Shown here piece after piece: positions 1 to 12,972 of a DNA stretch of 64,000 nt. The DNA is from Benincasa hispida. Its lineage: Eukaryota; Streptophyta; Magnoliopsida; Cucurbitales; Cucurbitaceae. Position 1 is the stretch's first letter. Every line of letters starts with the position of its first letter. The stretch covers positions 37,661,993 through 37,725,992 of the forward strand of contig NC_052349.1 in NCBI RefSeq assembly GCF_009727055.1, in the 5' to 3' direction. Made by a program: the position numbers and the translations under genes. The notes beneath the pieces were generated by a model that saw nothing but the letters and a program-made list of their open reading frames with translations, had not been told where the DNA came from and did no database searches.

Positions 1-503
1 GTCGCAACGCTATGAACATTGCATGGCGCTTCGCCTTCACACCGTCGCGACACTGCAAGGAAGAATGCCCTAGATTTTGCGATTTTCAGCTTCAAACATC
101 TCTGAAAGCCTCTATTACTCCCTGATCTCCTAAGAAATTGTTGCTCTTTCGATTGACACGGACTTACAGGCTCAAAGCAAGAAATTAAATGCCCAAAAAC
201 ATCGGGCTCTTACATTTTAATCAAAATAAAATGTAAAATCTATGTGTCAACAATCGTAAACATCCAATATTGCAAACTGACACTCAAACATTCCAAATGC
301 AGAACATCAAATTCACTTGTAAGCTAGATCTTGTTTCAAAAACAAAACCAAAACTCGAAAATGCAAGAAAATTGTCTCTGATAGCAATTGAAGGGATCGA
401 AATCCAAGCGAAAGCATGCGAACAACGTGCATTTCGATTTTTCGGTTTATATGAAACAAAATCATAACAGAATAAAACAAAAATAGAGAATAAATCATGT
501 TTA
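1..503 (-). other. Retroelement-derived sequence with GCAAC-rich cluster
   Basis: No convincing gene. The first 60 bases carry clustered GTCGCAAC/GCGACAC motifs like those in the leaders of the two Copia elements at 22,500-22,600 and 28,310-28,410. That suggests retroelement internal or LTR sequence continuing from outside the window. The short open frames here have no recognisable domain. It directly abuts the solo LTR that starts at 504, so it is that LTR's target sequence. Confidence 0.4.
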
Positions 504-2422
504 TGAAGGAACCAATGAAGGTCCTTGAGCGGAAGACGAGATCGGACCCAAACCTAAAGTTTACATAACATAAATTTTATAGCAAATAAAACAAACAGTT
601 CATGGATTTAAGTAATTTACAGCATGCTAAAACTAATTTACAGAAAAGTAAAATGGCCTTAGAAATCCTTACCTTTGAAGAATCGTTCTTCACGAAATTT
701 CTTTTCTGAATTTTTCATGTACAATCTCAAACCCTTGAATGGTCAATGAGGACACCACCACGAATGTTACTTATTTATTCTTTGAGATGAGAATCACAGG
801 AGTTTTATGGGCTCTGTGTATTTTGGTAGAGAGGGAAAGATTTTGAGAGGAGTAGATAGTGTGTCAATCTATTCATTTTTTTTTTAAGAGAACTTTTCTC
901 TTTTTCATGAAGTACAAGAGAGCATTCCAAAACCCACTACCCACACGATAGAAAAATGAGAGATTTTAGGGGGAGGGAGTTCTCCATTTTAAATTTCAAA
1001 AATTTAAAATTAAAACTAATTTCAATTTATTTAATATATATAGTTATATATTAACTAACGTAAAATATACTATAAACTTACTATATGTTATATCCAATAT
1101 AACATATAACCTATAGTTTAATATTGTATCAAATATAATATAACCTATGATATTATTTCTCTCATCAATGGTATTTAATATAAATCTCATTATATTAAAT
1201 TCAATTATATGAATCCTATTAACATAATTAATATTTGATTCATATTCAAATAAACTTTATATTATAATGTATCAAATACATTATAGTAATTATATCATAT
1301 ATAATTAAATTAAAATAATTATATCACATATAATTAATTCCCTCAATTAATTTGAACAATTCAAATACTCCAAAATTGATTCTCATTAATTCTTGTTGAG
1401 CTACAGAGGGGACCTTATGCACCTAACTTGAAGTTCCAACGACACTTGAATAATTAAACTCTTTAATTAAAATATTCACCATCTGTTAACTGTCGGGCAC
1501 TCCACTAAAGATCGATAGTTACACTATTCGCACTACAGATATATTTATGTGTCCATTGGATATAATCAGTCAACAATGCGATGATCTTTCACAAATTGCT
1601 CATAAGTACACTAGGCCAAAATTACTATTTTTCCCCTATAGTTATATCTAACTCCTTAAGTATCACTGATCCCTCTAATGAACAATGAGTCATAGTCCAA
1701 CTATGACCAAAATCCTCTCGGGCCAAGAGAGGGTGTGGTGCCACATAGTAAAGCCTTAGAATCAGCCCTTAAGGGAGCAATTTATCTACTTTTCCCAACG
1801 TTGGGGAAGGAGTGAATTTCGTCTTGTGTAGCTGACTACCTAATCAGACGAATTCCTAAAATGGTAGGTTTGTTGAGTCCGCGATCTACCACTCTCACCC
1901 ATACAAATGAAAGAATCTCCTCCATAAACAGGAGTTCATAACTCACTGAGGATTCAAGTCATGTCACCTATGGTCATCTTGGTGAAATGTAAGTCTCTAT
2001 TATGAACAGTGTTATATAATAAGACTAGTCATTTCATAGTCCAATCTTATAAAAACTCCTTTGTATAGAATACCCCCTCACATGTCTCCACGTGAATGAT
2101 CAGGATCAGATTATTTGTAGCACTTTACAACAGTTGTAACATCTACAAAGTGGGTCGTACTCGTTGTGTCATAAGGATAAGATATCTAGTTTTATCCATC
2201 TACTAGAGACCATTTAGGTTAGCACTTAAACATGATCCACCTGTATGTCTCTACATACATATTTAAGCTACAAGATAACCTTAGATATTAGTTAATTGGT
2301 TTGTGGATTAATGCAACTAAATGTCAAATAAAACACCACATATTTTATCATATAAATAAGATTTTCTACAATACAATTACAAACTATAAGACCCAATGAG
2401 ATTTAGGGCATCAACCCCAATA
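504..2422 (-). mobile_element. Solo LTR (family opening TGTTGGG-TT-ATGCCCTAAATCTC), TSD GTTTA
   Basis: Read on the minus strand, this is an LTR of about 1.92 kb. It is flanked by an exact 5-bp duplication GTTTA (499-503 and 2,423-2,427). On the plus strand it begins TGAAGGAACC and ends CCCCAATA. The expected terminal CA has become TA, which fits one C-to-T change. It shares its termini and much internal AT-rich sequence with the plus-strand LTR at 12,973-17,448. No primer site or coding region adjoins it, so it is a solo LTR left by recombination between two LTRs. Confidence 0.8.
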
Positions 2423-2427
2423 GTTTA

Positions 2428-4127
2428 TACATTCAGCATCCCTTTTAATAAGAAGAAAAAGTGAGAAGAACATTTTCTTCCTTTGTAGATCCCTTTGTCT
2501 TCACGAAAATCCCAAGCCTTTTCTCTACAACGTATCTCCAATGAACAATGAACACCACCATAAGAGAGTCCTCAATATTCTCTTGGAATCCAAAGGTAGA
2601 AGAGCGATCTCTAATCCTTAGAGGAGGAATGGTGGAGACGAGAAAGTGTTGAGAGAATTTTGGGAGAATTTGGAGGCTAGGTTTTCAAAATAAAATCCTT
2701 AATTTTAATTTTAGGCAAAAGAAACAATTTATATGGATAAGGGTTTACCCCTTCTCCAAGTATTTCCATATTTGCCCTTAGGGCTCAGTTAATCAAATAA
2801 CATTTATTTGATTAATTAGCAAGCCTAATTATAACTATATATATTAAATCTAATTTAATTTATATAGTTAATTAATTAAATAAATATCATATGTTTATTT
2901 GCCTCCACCTCTCAAACTTAACTAATTCCTTATGAATCTGATTCATAAAAAAATCATTATTTGAATCCTATTCAAATATTTTTCTCTTAATTATAGATCA
3001 AATCTATAATTAACCATATCATATTAATCTCATTAATATACTATTCCATCAATTGATCTAAACAATTCAAACCATTCCGCTTGTATTTCCTTTAGTGAGT
3101 TATCGAGGGGACCTTATGAACCTATAGATTAGAATCTCCAATGATATAAGATTAATTGATTAAACTCCCTTCATCCAATTAATCAATATTCATTAACCAC
3201 CAGGCACTCCATTAAAGACAGATAGCTATACTCTTCGCATTGTAGATTTATTTCTGTGTCCATAGATATAACCAATCAACAGAACGATGACCCTTCACAA
3301 ATGTTCATAACTACAATTGGGTCAAAATATCGTTTTACCCCTGCAATTACATTTAACTCCTTAAGTACCATTGATTCCTCTAACGAACAAATAATTTATA
3401 ATCCAACTATAAACTAACACCTCTCGAGCCTGTGACAGGTTGAGGCCTCATTGTTCAAGACCCGAAACCAGCTATTAATGGAGCAATTTATTTACTTTCC
3501 CAAGGAATGAGAAGGAGTGAATTCCATCTTGTGTAGCTGTGCTCCCTAATCAGACAAATCTCCAAAATGGTAGGCTTATTGAGCCGGCTATCATGACCAC
3601 TTTTACCCTTATAGATCAAAGGACTACCATCATAAACAGGAGTTCATAACTCACTCAGGATTAAGGTCAAGTCTCCTATAGTCATCCTAGTGAAATTTAA
3701 GTCTCTTCTAGTAACAGTGTTATATAGAGAGTCTATTCATTTCATGGTCTGGTATTACACAAACTCTTTGTATAGAATACCCCCGTTCGCATGTCTCCAC
3801 TTGAACGATCAGAATCAGATCATTTGTAGCACTTTACAATAATTGTAACATCTAAAAATTGGAGTGTATTCGTGGTGTCACAGGATAAGGTACCTAGTCT
3901 TATCCATCTACTACAGACCATTTAGGTTATTACTTAAACATGATCCACCTGTATATCTCCACATATATGTTTAAGTTTCATAAATAACCTTGGATCTTAG
4001 TTTATTGGATTGAATTAATGCAGTCTAATCGTCAAATAAAATATCTATGATTTTATTAGATAAATAATTTGTGTTAACAAAACTATAAACCACCAGATAC
4101 ACTAGATTTAGGATATGAATCCTAACA
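2428..4127 (-). mobile_element. Second LTR of the same broad family, minus strand
   Basis: The plus-strand right end is CCTAACA at 4,127, so the minus-strand LTR opens TGTTAGGATTCATATCCTAAATC. Its internal blocks parallel the LTR at 504-2,422: a tract warning of expired U3 sequence, the CATGTCTCCAC block and the TAGCACTTTACAA block. Its left end is unclear because the 504-2,422 LTR seems to have inserted close to that end. The part beyond may therefore lie left of 504. No coding sequence was seen. Confidence 0.6.
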
Positions 4128-4239
4128 AGTATAACTTGTGAATGTAAAAAACAGTACAACTTGTTAATGTTATATTACAGTATGATTACAGTACAAGCTT
4201 TTTTTCCTACCAGCGTTAACAAATCTTTGATATAATTGT

Positions 4240-4370
4240 GCATGCCAAGAGGAAGTAACGAACGGATGATCCAAGAGGAAGAAACGAGAAAATTGCATGA
4301 GAAATAACAAAAAGATGAAGAAACGAGACTAAGCATCAAGAGGAAGAAACGAGAGGATGAACCGAGTGAA
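4240..4370 (+). repeat. Imperfect purine-rich repeats (AAGAGGAAGAAACGAG)
   Basis: The unit AAGAGGAAGAAACGAG or close variants recurs about four times with irregular spacers between 4,250 and 4,365. It lies just beyond the 3' end of the MULE transposase fragment. It may be part of the MULE subterminal or 3' untranslated region; no terminal inverted repeat could be assigned. Confidence 0.5.
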
Positions 4371-4399
4371 AAATAGAGAGCAAACCAGTTGTTTACTAA

Positions 4400-5015
4400 A
4401 AACGTATGTCTTACAAACAGTTCGAATTCAATGAAATATTTTACTGCAAGTATGTCTATCTATTGTGTCCGTCTATATTAACGAGTGGCTCATTACAAGT
4501 ATGTCTATTGTGGTTGACGCTGCCATATCGTTTGCATTTTTTTGGGGTCGATGTTCTCCAGCGGACGGGATCCTCTGTACCTGTCTTTGTCCTACTCGAA
4601 TGACCCTTTTCAAAGGAAGGATTTTAACATCAGCATACTCGACGGTTTCTTCCATTCAGTCACATGGTCAACTGGAGATATCAATTCTGCGTATGCAAGG
4701 ACAAACAACTCCACAGAATAAAACATGCTAAATAGGGTGAATGGGCTGATGTTCCGTTCTCTAGCTGCAGCAATAGCATGCGAACATGGAATCTCCAAAC
4801 CCTGAAACTATCTGCAACTATACTCAAGTGTGTTAAGGCTGACAATACTGTCTAACCCACTATCTTTCACATGAAACCTGTAATAATCGATTGGGTTAAC
4901 TTGGTATCACCTGGCTTTCTCACATTTTAATGATATAATTTCCTCATCTTAGACAGTTTTAATTGCATACTTTGAATTTGTTGATGTGCTAACTGACCAA
5001 ATATTTCGCTGCTCA
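4400..5015 (-). pseudogene. MULE transposase, C-terminal fragment with SWIM zinc finger
   Basis: Minus-strand reading gives, in order, RFHVKDSGLDSIVSLN, a broken CSCR-like segment, then EIPCSHAIAAARERNIS and a tail containing VKILPLKRVIRVG. The spacing C...C...C-x-H fits the SWIM zinc finger near the C terminus of MuDR-type transposases, and the basic PLKR-R-RVG tail is typical of plant MULEs. Stops and a frameshift interrupt it (for example the stop before FQGLEIPC). It continues the transposase fragments at 7,034-7,522 and 23,794-24,545 and was separated from them by the LTR at 5,182-7,033. Confidence 0.8.
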
Positions 5016-5181
5016 TAGAACTATTATTGTATCAAACACCTTATGCATTTTAGTAGTGTTGTTATTGGCAGTTTCTCATGAGTATATAGATGCCCTAGTT
5101 TATTGTATTTATTCTCTTATACTCAATATTGTATATTTGTATATATTTAAACCCACTGGAGTTTTAGTCTAAGTGGGAGTT
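5016..5181 (+). mobile_element. Copia 3' untranslated remnant and polypurine tract
   Basis: This short stretch ends in AAGTGGGAGTT, the polypurine tract that directly precedes a Copia 3' LTR. It shows that the LTR at 5,182 is a 3' LTR rather than a solo LTR. The rest of the internal region is missing, and upstream sequence is MULE coding sequence. The left border near 5,015-5,070 is approximate. Confidence 0.6.
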
Positions 5182-7033
5182 TGTTGGGTTATATGTCCTA
5201 AAATTCACAGTTTGTAAACTTTAAACATATTTTTATTTACAATAAATATGTTATTGAGAGTATTTCAGTAAAGTTGTCATTGAATATATAAATTGCATTT
5301 ATAGATTCATAAATCCAATAAACTAATGAACCCTTGACTATAACATAAATACTTAAACTTTATGTAGAGACATAAAAGTGGATCAAGTATATGGATAAGG
5401 TTTTGGGTACCAGATCAAGTATATGGATAAGGTTTTGGGTACCTTCTCTTGGGGATACTATGGATGCGGCCTACTTTGTATATTGATACAAACGATGTGA
5501 TTCCAAAGTCGTTCATGTGGAAACATGTGAGTTGGGGCATCCTATGCAAAAGATGTTTGCATGAGACCGGACCACGAAATAACGATCGTTTACTGTTAAA
5601 TCTGACTATTTTAATTCGATGACCTGAGGTAACTCGATCTCAATCCTGACTAACTATGGACTTCTATTTATATGGGGTTATCCTATGAGAATGACTCAAC
5701 ATCGCCGCTTAAGAAGCCTTCCATTTTAGAGGTAAGACCGGATAGATAGTTGAGGACATAGTCTCGCAAGACGAAATTCGCTCCTACCCATTTTAGAGTT
5801 AGCAGATAGGTTGTTCCCTTAAGTATTGACTCCTAATCTTGAACAAAGGAGCCTTACCCTCACTATGGCTTAGAGGGACTCAGTTTATTAGTAGGACCAT
5901 GAACCAACTGTTCATTAGAGGATCAGTGGAGACTTAAGGAGTAAGATGTATTGTCGAGGTAAAATGGTAATTTTGACCTAGCTATAAATACGAACGACCT
6001 GTGAATGATCGACTTACTGATTATGGTTAAATCAAGTGGACAGAAATATATCTACAGTGAGATAGTGTAATTACTGAGCTATAGCGTAGTGTCTCAGTAG
6101 TTAATGAATATTAATTAATTCGATTTAAAGAGTTTAGCTAATTAATCTCAAATCGTTGTAGCTCATGATCTGTAGGTCCATTAGATCCATCTACTTGCTC
6201 GTAAAAGGATTAAATCTTAGAATAGCGTGTTGAGAGAATTTAAAATGTTCAAATTCGATTTAGGGTTTAGATTATTATTGATATAAGTAAACGTTTAACT
6301 AATGAACTAGATGAATTTGGAGAGTTAAAAATATTTAAATATGATTTAAATATTAATTACATAAATAGGGATTCATGTCTAGATTAGGTGTTTTTTAATT
6401 TGATATTTGATATTAAATTAATTGTTATGTTTAATTAAATTATTTAAAATAAATTTGAATTTGAAGATTTCAAATTCAAATTCAAAATTCTTTTAATTTC
6501 AAATTGATTTTATTAAAAAAATACATTGTTTTTAAAAGAAATTAAATTGGTTTAAAAATTAATGATGAAAGTGGGATTTTCCCACTTTTTGCACTTCTAT
6601 GACAACTAATCCAAAGGTTTTGGTGGGAAATTAAGTGTCACTTTCTTGTCTAAAACTATTTTCATGATGAAACTTGATAAATACAGGATTTATCTTCAAA
6701 TATTAAGGGGATGAAAATGGAATTTTGAAAGAAAAAAGTTTCTATCAAAATGTCTCTCAACTTTCCAACTGCACCTCTATTATCTCTCAATTTGGATTCC
6801 ACAATCCAATCTAAAGTCTGAGAATAGTAGAGAAGAACTTTGTGGTAGTCTACAACCTGTTGCAAAGAAGAAATCAGTTGGAATTTGTACCAATTGGAAG
6901 TTCTTCAAAAGTTGTGTTCTTGAAACCATTTTTACTGTTATTTTATGAACTTGCATGCAAATTCACAAAAATTAATGTAATTAGAGTGTTTAAGATCCTA
7001 ATAGATTCCGTGTGTTGATTGTCAACTCTAGCA
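5182..7033 (+). mobile_element. Copia 3' LTR, plus strand
   Basis: It begins TGTTGGGTTATATGTCC right after a polypurine tract and ends CAACTCTAGCA, about 1.85 kb. It interrupts the MULE transposase: the reading frame ends at VRKL at 7,034 and the SWIM part resumes below 5,015. A 31-bp tandem duplication (unit with AAGTATATGGATAAGG) lies at about 5,377-5,438. Because only a stub of the internal region is left, no target duplication can be demonstrated. Confidence 0.75.
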
Positions 7034-7522
7034 GTTTCCTCACTTCTTTTGTCACCGAACTGAAACACTCGGCACTATTGTTCATCATGTTATCATATTG
7101 ATTTCATTATTGATAACATCGTGTCCTCCACTCGACACTCGCATCCTCCAAATATCTTCCAAGGCTACCATTCTTGAAGTCCAATATTTAGTCCCAAACG
7201 GACTCCTGATATGCTCTTGCTGCACTATCAAACAATTTGCCCACCACCTCATCCTTGAAGTTTTTATTGATTTTTCTCTTTAAGTGGAATGTACAAAGTC
7301 CGCAAAATGTTGTTCGGAATACAACGTCAACTGCATTGGTAATAGTCTGGTGTCGATCTGAAACAAATATAAGATTAGGGCATTTCCCAATTGCAGCTTT
7401 CAAATTCATCATAAACCACTTCCATGATCGGACGGTCTCATTGTCAACGATAGCATATGGCAGAGGATACACCTGGTTATTACCATCCATTGCAACACCA
7501 ACCAACATTGTGCCTTTGTACT
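7034..7522 (-). pseudogene. MULE transposase, catalytic middle fragment
   Basis: A minus-strand open frame of about 110 codons contains KYKGTMLVGVAMDGNNQVYP, AIVDNETVRSWKWF and LIFVSDRHQTI. This is the MuDR/MULE transposase core, in which the D of SDRH is a catalytic acid in the family. It runs on, through a stop and frameshifts, to GRYLEDA-VEW, a block resembling NNSAEC and VTKEVRKL. The upstream codons (ending DGTH-F-EG) lie 16 kb away at 23,799. The Copia at 7,523-23,793 cut the gene within the codons for GKYKG. Confidence 0.9.
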
Positions 7523-8105
7523 TGTTGGTGTTGACAATCAACAAACATAAGCAATTTGAATCTTAAGCACTCTACTTCAATTAATTTTAGCAATCAAGCA
7601 AGCATGTTCATATTAAGGAAATAGGGTTTCTAAAGTATTACCTTTGAAGAACTCTACAATCCTTCAATTCTAGCTTGAACTCTTCTCTCCAACAAGTTGT
7701 AGACCATCACTTGATCTAACTCCGATCAGTAAGTCGTTCATTCACAGGTTCTTTGTATTAACAGTTGGGCCACAATTATCGTTTTATCCATATAATACAT
7801 CTTGCTCCTTAAGTCTCCACTGATCCACTAATGAACAATTGGTTTATGGTCCTACAAATAAATGGAGTCCATCTCAATCATAGAGAGGGCAGGGCTCCTT
7901 TGTTCAAGACTAGGAGTCAATACTTAAGGGAACAACCTATCTACTAACCCTAAAGTGGGTAGGAGCGAATTCCATCTTGCAGGACTATGTCTCCAGCTAT
8001 CTACCCGGTCTTATCCTTAAAATAGGAGGATTATTGAGTAGTGTTGTTGAGTGGCTCTCACTCATGTAGATTAAAGAATAATCCCGAATAAACAGGAGTT
8101 CATAG

Positions 8106-11100
8106 TGTTGGGTTGTATGTCCTAAAACTCGTAGTTTGTAGAATTAAACATTTTCTATTATCAATAAAAATGTTATTCAATATTTTTTCAATAAAGTTAT
8201 TATTGAATTTGTAAATTGTAGTTGTAAAGACTAAATCTAATAAACTTGTTGGGTTTTATGTCCTAAAACCCGTGGTTTGTAAACAATAAAACTTATTTCT
8301 AAAAATTCAATAAGTAGCTATTGAAAATATATTGCTTATTTCGTTTTAGAAATAAATCCAATAAACTAAAAAGATCCATAACTATTACATGAGTACTTGA
8401 ACTTTAAGTGGAGACATAAACATGGATCATGTTTGAGTAAATAGTCAAAATGATCTATAGTATATGAATGAGATGGGGTGTCTTATTCTAGTAACACTAT
8501 TGGATGCGACCCACTCTGTAGTTGTTAAAAAGAGTTGTAAAGTGCTACGAACGATGTGATCCTAATTCATACATGTTATGGCATGAGGAGTGAGGGCATC
8601 CTGTGTAATGGGTTTGTACAAGATCAGATCACGAAATCAACCACTTTTACTTTCTAATGCTATTTACTGTTTAAGACTGATGATTACAAAGTGATGACCT
8701 AGGTAACTTGACCTTAATCTTGAGCTAACTATGAACTCCTGTTTATTCGAGATTATCCTTAGATTTGTATAGGCGAGGGTTACCTCAACAGCGCCGACTC
8801 AATAAACCTCCATTTCAGGGGTAAGACCAGGTAGATAGCTGGGGACTAATAAGAATTCACTCCTATCCACTTTTAGGGATAGTAGAGAGGTTGCTCCCTT
8901 AAGTGCTAACTCCAGGTCTTGAACAAGGGGCCCCACCCTCTCATTGGCCCGAGAGGGACTCGGTTTGTTGATCGAATCACAAATCAATTGTTCATTAGAG
9001 GATCAGTGGAACTTAAGGAATAAGAGGTAATCTCAGGGGTAAAACAGACATTTGACCCAGTCGTTATTACAAACAACCTGTGAAGGGTTAACTTACTAAT
9101 CATGGTTATATCGAGTTGACATAATATATCTAAGTGAGAGGAGTCCAACTATGGGCCTTAGTGGAGTGATCCAATAGTTAATGAATGAGGGTTAATTTGG
9201 TGTAAAGAGTTTAGCCAATTAATCTCGGATTGTTGGAGCCTATGCTCTGTAGGTCCACGAGGTCTCCTTACCAGCTCGTAAATGGATTAGCCTTGGAGTA
9301 GCGTGATTGCTGATTTGAATCGTTCGAATTAGAATTAAGGGAATTAGTAATTATATGAGATATAATTACGTTTAATTTTGGAATTAAACGAAATTGGAGA
9401 ATCGATTAATATTTAAATATGATTTAAATACTAAATTCATGAATAGGGATTCATGATAGTGGAATTAGTGTTAAATTAATTTAATATTTGATATTAAATT
9501 AATTGAATTAATTAAATGGTTTAATTAATTATTTATTATTAATTTTAATTTTAATTAGATAAATTAATTATTGTATTAATTTTGTAAAATTAATAAAATT
9601 CCATTTTTGAAAACAAATTAATTTGGAATTTGATTTTGAAATCAATTTTATAGAATTAAAAAGAAAAGAAAATTGGAAAATTGGAAAAATCCAAAAAGTT
9701 GGATTTTTCCACGAATTTTTCAAGGAGCTTATACACTTTCCACTACTCAATTCTCAGCCAAATCCAAGCATGAGCTGCAATTCATGCAACAATTATTCTT
9801 GCATGAATGTCATCAATATATACTGAAGCATCTCAATGGAATTGGGCATGCAAAAGGGTGGATTTTGGCTGAAAATATCTCAAGAAGAAGGGTTCTTCAA
9901 GTTGTGTAAACTAGTGTTCTTTCCTCCAAAATTCTCTTAATCAAAGCTTACTTTGAGTCCCACAACTCAATCCAAGGCACCAAGATTATAGTGGGGAATG
10001 CCTTGAGGTGGTTCACAAGTTGAATTCAAGAAGATTGCAGCTGAACTTCGTGATTTAAGGTGTTCTTCAAAGGTCTGTCATAAAACCCACTTTGTATTTT
10101 ATGAGCATGCTTAAATTTGAGCCAAAATTAATGAATTAGAATGCTCAATGATCTGTTTTTCTTCCGTTGCATGTTTTCTAACTCTAACAAAACTAAGATT
10201 CATGACTATTATATGAAAACTTGACTTTATGTGAAGACATAAAAGTGGATCAGGTTCGAGTAAATAGTCAAAATGATCTATAGTATACAAATAAGGTTGG
10301 GTACCTTATTCTGGTAACACTATCGGATGCAGCCTACTCTGTAGTGGTTACAATTTGTTGTAAGGTGCTACAAACGAAGTAATCCTGATTCGTTCATGTA
10401 TTGACATGAGGAATGGAAGTGTCCTATACAATGAGTTTGCATAAGATCGAACCAGGAAATAAGTCACTCTTACTTTATAATGCTGTTTACAATTTAAGAC
10501 ATACTATTTCGCTTAGATGACCTAAGTAACTCGATCTTAATCCTACTATGAACTCCTGTTTATTCTGGATTATCTTTAGATTTGCATAGATGAGGGTTGG
10601 CTCAATAAGCCTCCCATTTTAGGAATAATATCGAGTAGATAGCTAGGAACATAGGGTGCAAGACGGAATTCACGCCTACCTGATTTAGGGATAGGCGGAA
10701 GGTTGTTCTCTTGAGTATGGAATCCAAGTCTTAAACAATGAGCCCCACCCTTTCATTGGCCTGAGAGGGATCCGGTTTAGTGATTGGATCACAAGCCAAT
10801 TGTTCATTAGAGGATCAGTGGAACTTAAGGAGCAAGACGTAATTTCAGGAGTAAAACAATATTTGACCCAACCATTATTACGAACAACCTGTGAAGGGTC
10901 GACCTACTGATTATGGTTAAATCAAGTGGACACAAATATATTTACAGTGAGGAAAGTGCAAATATCAAGCTATAGTGGTGTGATTTGATAGTTAACGAAT
11001 ACTGATTAATTTGGTCTAAAGAGTTTTAGCCAATTAATCTTAAATTGTTGAAGCTCATGGTCTATAGGTCCATAAGGTCCCTTTACTAGCTCTTAAAACA

Positions 11101-12033
11101 TGAATACCTTATATCAATGAATTGAGTGAATTTGGAATTATATCAATTTGAATTGTACAAATTGTATTTCAATTTGAAAATGTTCAAATTGAAATTAGGG
11201 TTTGAACTTGAATAAGTTCAAATTAAAAAAAAAAAAGGGTTTGCATAATTATATTTGATATAATTATTTAATGTTTAACTTATCGAAATTGAATGAATTG
11301 GAGAGTTAATAATACTTAAATATTGATTTAAATATTAATTACATGAATAGGATTCAGTTTAAAATTAGGTGTGATTAATTTAATATTTGATATTAAATTG
11401 TTATTTAATTAATTAAAATCAAATTATTTTTCAAACTTAATTCAATTTAGGAAAGTGAATTCTGAAATTTTGATTTAAATTAATTTTGAATTAATTGAAA
11501 TTAAAATTCAATTTGTATTTGAAATTTGGAATTTTAATGGAAAATTCCAAAGTTTCACCAACTAATAGGTGGAACTCTACAATTCAAACATCTATCCCAC
11601 TCAATCTTCAAGTTTGAGGTGTCTTTGATTGAATTCACTTATGCATGCATGTAGTTGAAGAATAAAAACACTCCAATTGGTGAGAATTCGTAAATGAGAA
11701 GTATTGAAGAACTAGAGGAAAAAGTTCCTACTGAGTTCTTCTCCTTCACCTGAAAACTCATCCTTTCCCCTTCTCAAATTCAACTCAATTATGAGTTTGA
11801 ACACTCAAATTCAAGGCTAAAAATAGTAGAGAAGATCTGTTGGTGGTTTACTGAAGATTTGAAGCTGAGAATTCGTGAGGAGCAGCTTGGAACGGAGAGG
11901 AATTCTTCAAAGGTGTGTGTTTTTTGAAACCATTTTATTACCCTTTAAACATACTTATTTTAATGTCCAAATTAAGGAATTATAATGCTTAATGATCCTA
12001 TTTTCTTCCGCTGCATGTTTCTTAATTCTATTA
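8106..12033 (+). mobile_element. Solo LTR inserted in the 3' LTR of Copia 1; TSD CATAG
   Basis: The plus strand starts TGTTGGGTTGTATGTCC and ends TTAATTCTATTA, where TA replaces the expected CA. CATAG occurs at 8,101-8,105 and 12,034-12,038, and removing the insert restores the sequence AGGAGTTCATAGTTAACT seen in sister LTRs. After removal of a further solo LTR inside it the length is about 1.98 kb. No internal region, so it is a recombined solo LTR. Confidence 0.85.
8247..10189 (+). mobile_element. Solo LTR within a solo LTR; TSD AAACT
   Basis: This 1,943-bp LTR opens TGTTGGGTTTTATGTCC and closes CTAACTCTAACA. AAACT is duplicated exactly at 8,242-8,246 and 10,190-10,194. The host LTR reads through cleanly once it is removed (CTAATAAACTAAGATTC). 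It is the youngest member of this three-level nest by position. Confidence 0.9.
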
Positions 12034-12519
12034 CATAGTTAACTTAGGATTGAGATCGAGTTACCTTAAGTCATCAAATTAAAATAGTCAGTTTTAACAC
12101 TAAACGGTAGTTATAACAAACAAGTGACTATTTTGTGGTTTGGTCTTATGCAAACATCTTTTGCATAGGATGTCTCCACTCGCATATCTCCACATCAACG
12201 ATTTCAGGATCACATCATTTATATCAAATACAAAGTGGTCCACATCCATAGTATCTCCAAGATAAGGTACCCAACCCTATCCTTATACTTATAGACCATT
12301 TTTGCTATATACCCAAACCTGATCCTCTTTTATATCATCAAATAAGGTTCAAGTATTCATGTTATAGCCAGGAGTTCGTTAGCTTATTGGATTTAATTTT
12401 ACAACTGCAATTTGCATATCCAATAACAGTTTTATTGAATAAACTTCAATAACATCTTTATTGCAAATAGAATATATTTAAATCTACAAACTGCGAGTTT
12501 TACGACATACAACCCAACA

Positions 12520-12972
12520 AACTCCCACTTGGAATAAAACTCCAGTGAGTTTACATATAAACAAATATATTCAATGTTGAGTATGAGAGAAGAACTACAA
12601 TAAACCAGGGCATCAGATATCCATTAATTCTCCCACTTGCCTAAGATTTATCTATCTCGTAGTCCTAGTCTAACTAGGTGATCCTCAAACACTTTAGTCG
12701 TGAGGGTCTTTGTAAATGGATCAGCTAAATTGTCTTCTGAGGTTATCTGTGTGATGATCACTTCTCCTCAGTATACTATCTCCCTAATGAGATGGTACTT
12801 GACCTCAATTTGTTTTCCGCGCTTATGGCTTCTCGGTTCTTTGGAATTTTCAACTGCTCCACTGTTATCACAATAGAGGGTGATCGGTAGGTGCATATTT
12901 GAAATCATTTCCAAATCGATCAAGAAATTTCTAAGTCATACTGCTTCTTTGGCTTCTTCACATGCAACTACA
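12520..12972 (-). pseudogene. Copia 1 polypurine tract and RNase H C-terminus
   Basis: AAGTGGGAGTT (minus strand, about 12,521-12,531) is the polypurine tract next to the 3' LTR. Reading on the minus strand from 12,972, the sequence encodes ACEEAKEAV, then further on ADPFTKTL near 12,700. These are the closing motifs of Copia RNase H. The upstream partner, ending TMELEYV, is at 17,449. The two parts were separated by the solo LTR at 12,973-17,448. Confidence 0.85.

Larger units (their letters stand above)
7523..12519 (-). mobile_element. 3' LTR of Copia element 1, split by a solo LTR
   Basis: The LTR consists of 7,523-8,105 and 12,034-12,519. It starts TGTTGGTGTTGACAATCAAC on the plus strand, nearly the same as the 5' LTR at 22,878, and ends AACCCAACA. 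Without the insertion it measures about 1.06 kb. The 5' LTR is shorter because it lacks roughly 145 bp that would follow GGTCTTATCCTTA near 23,370. Confidence 0.85.
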
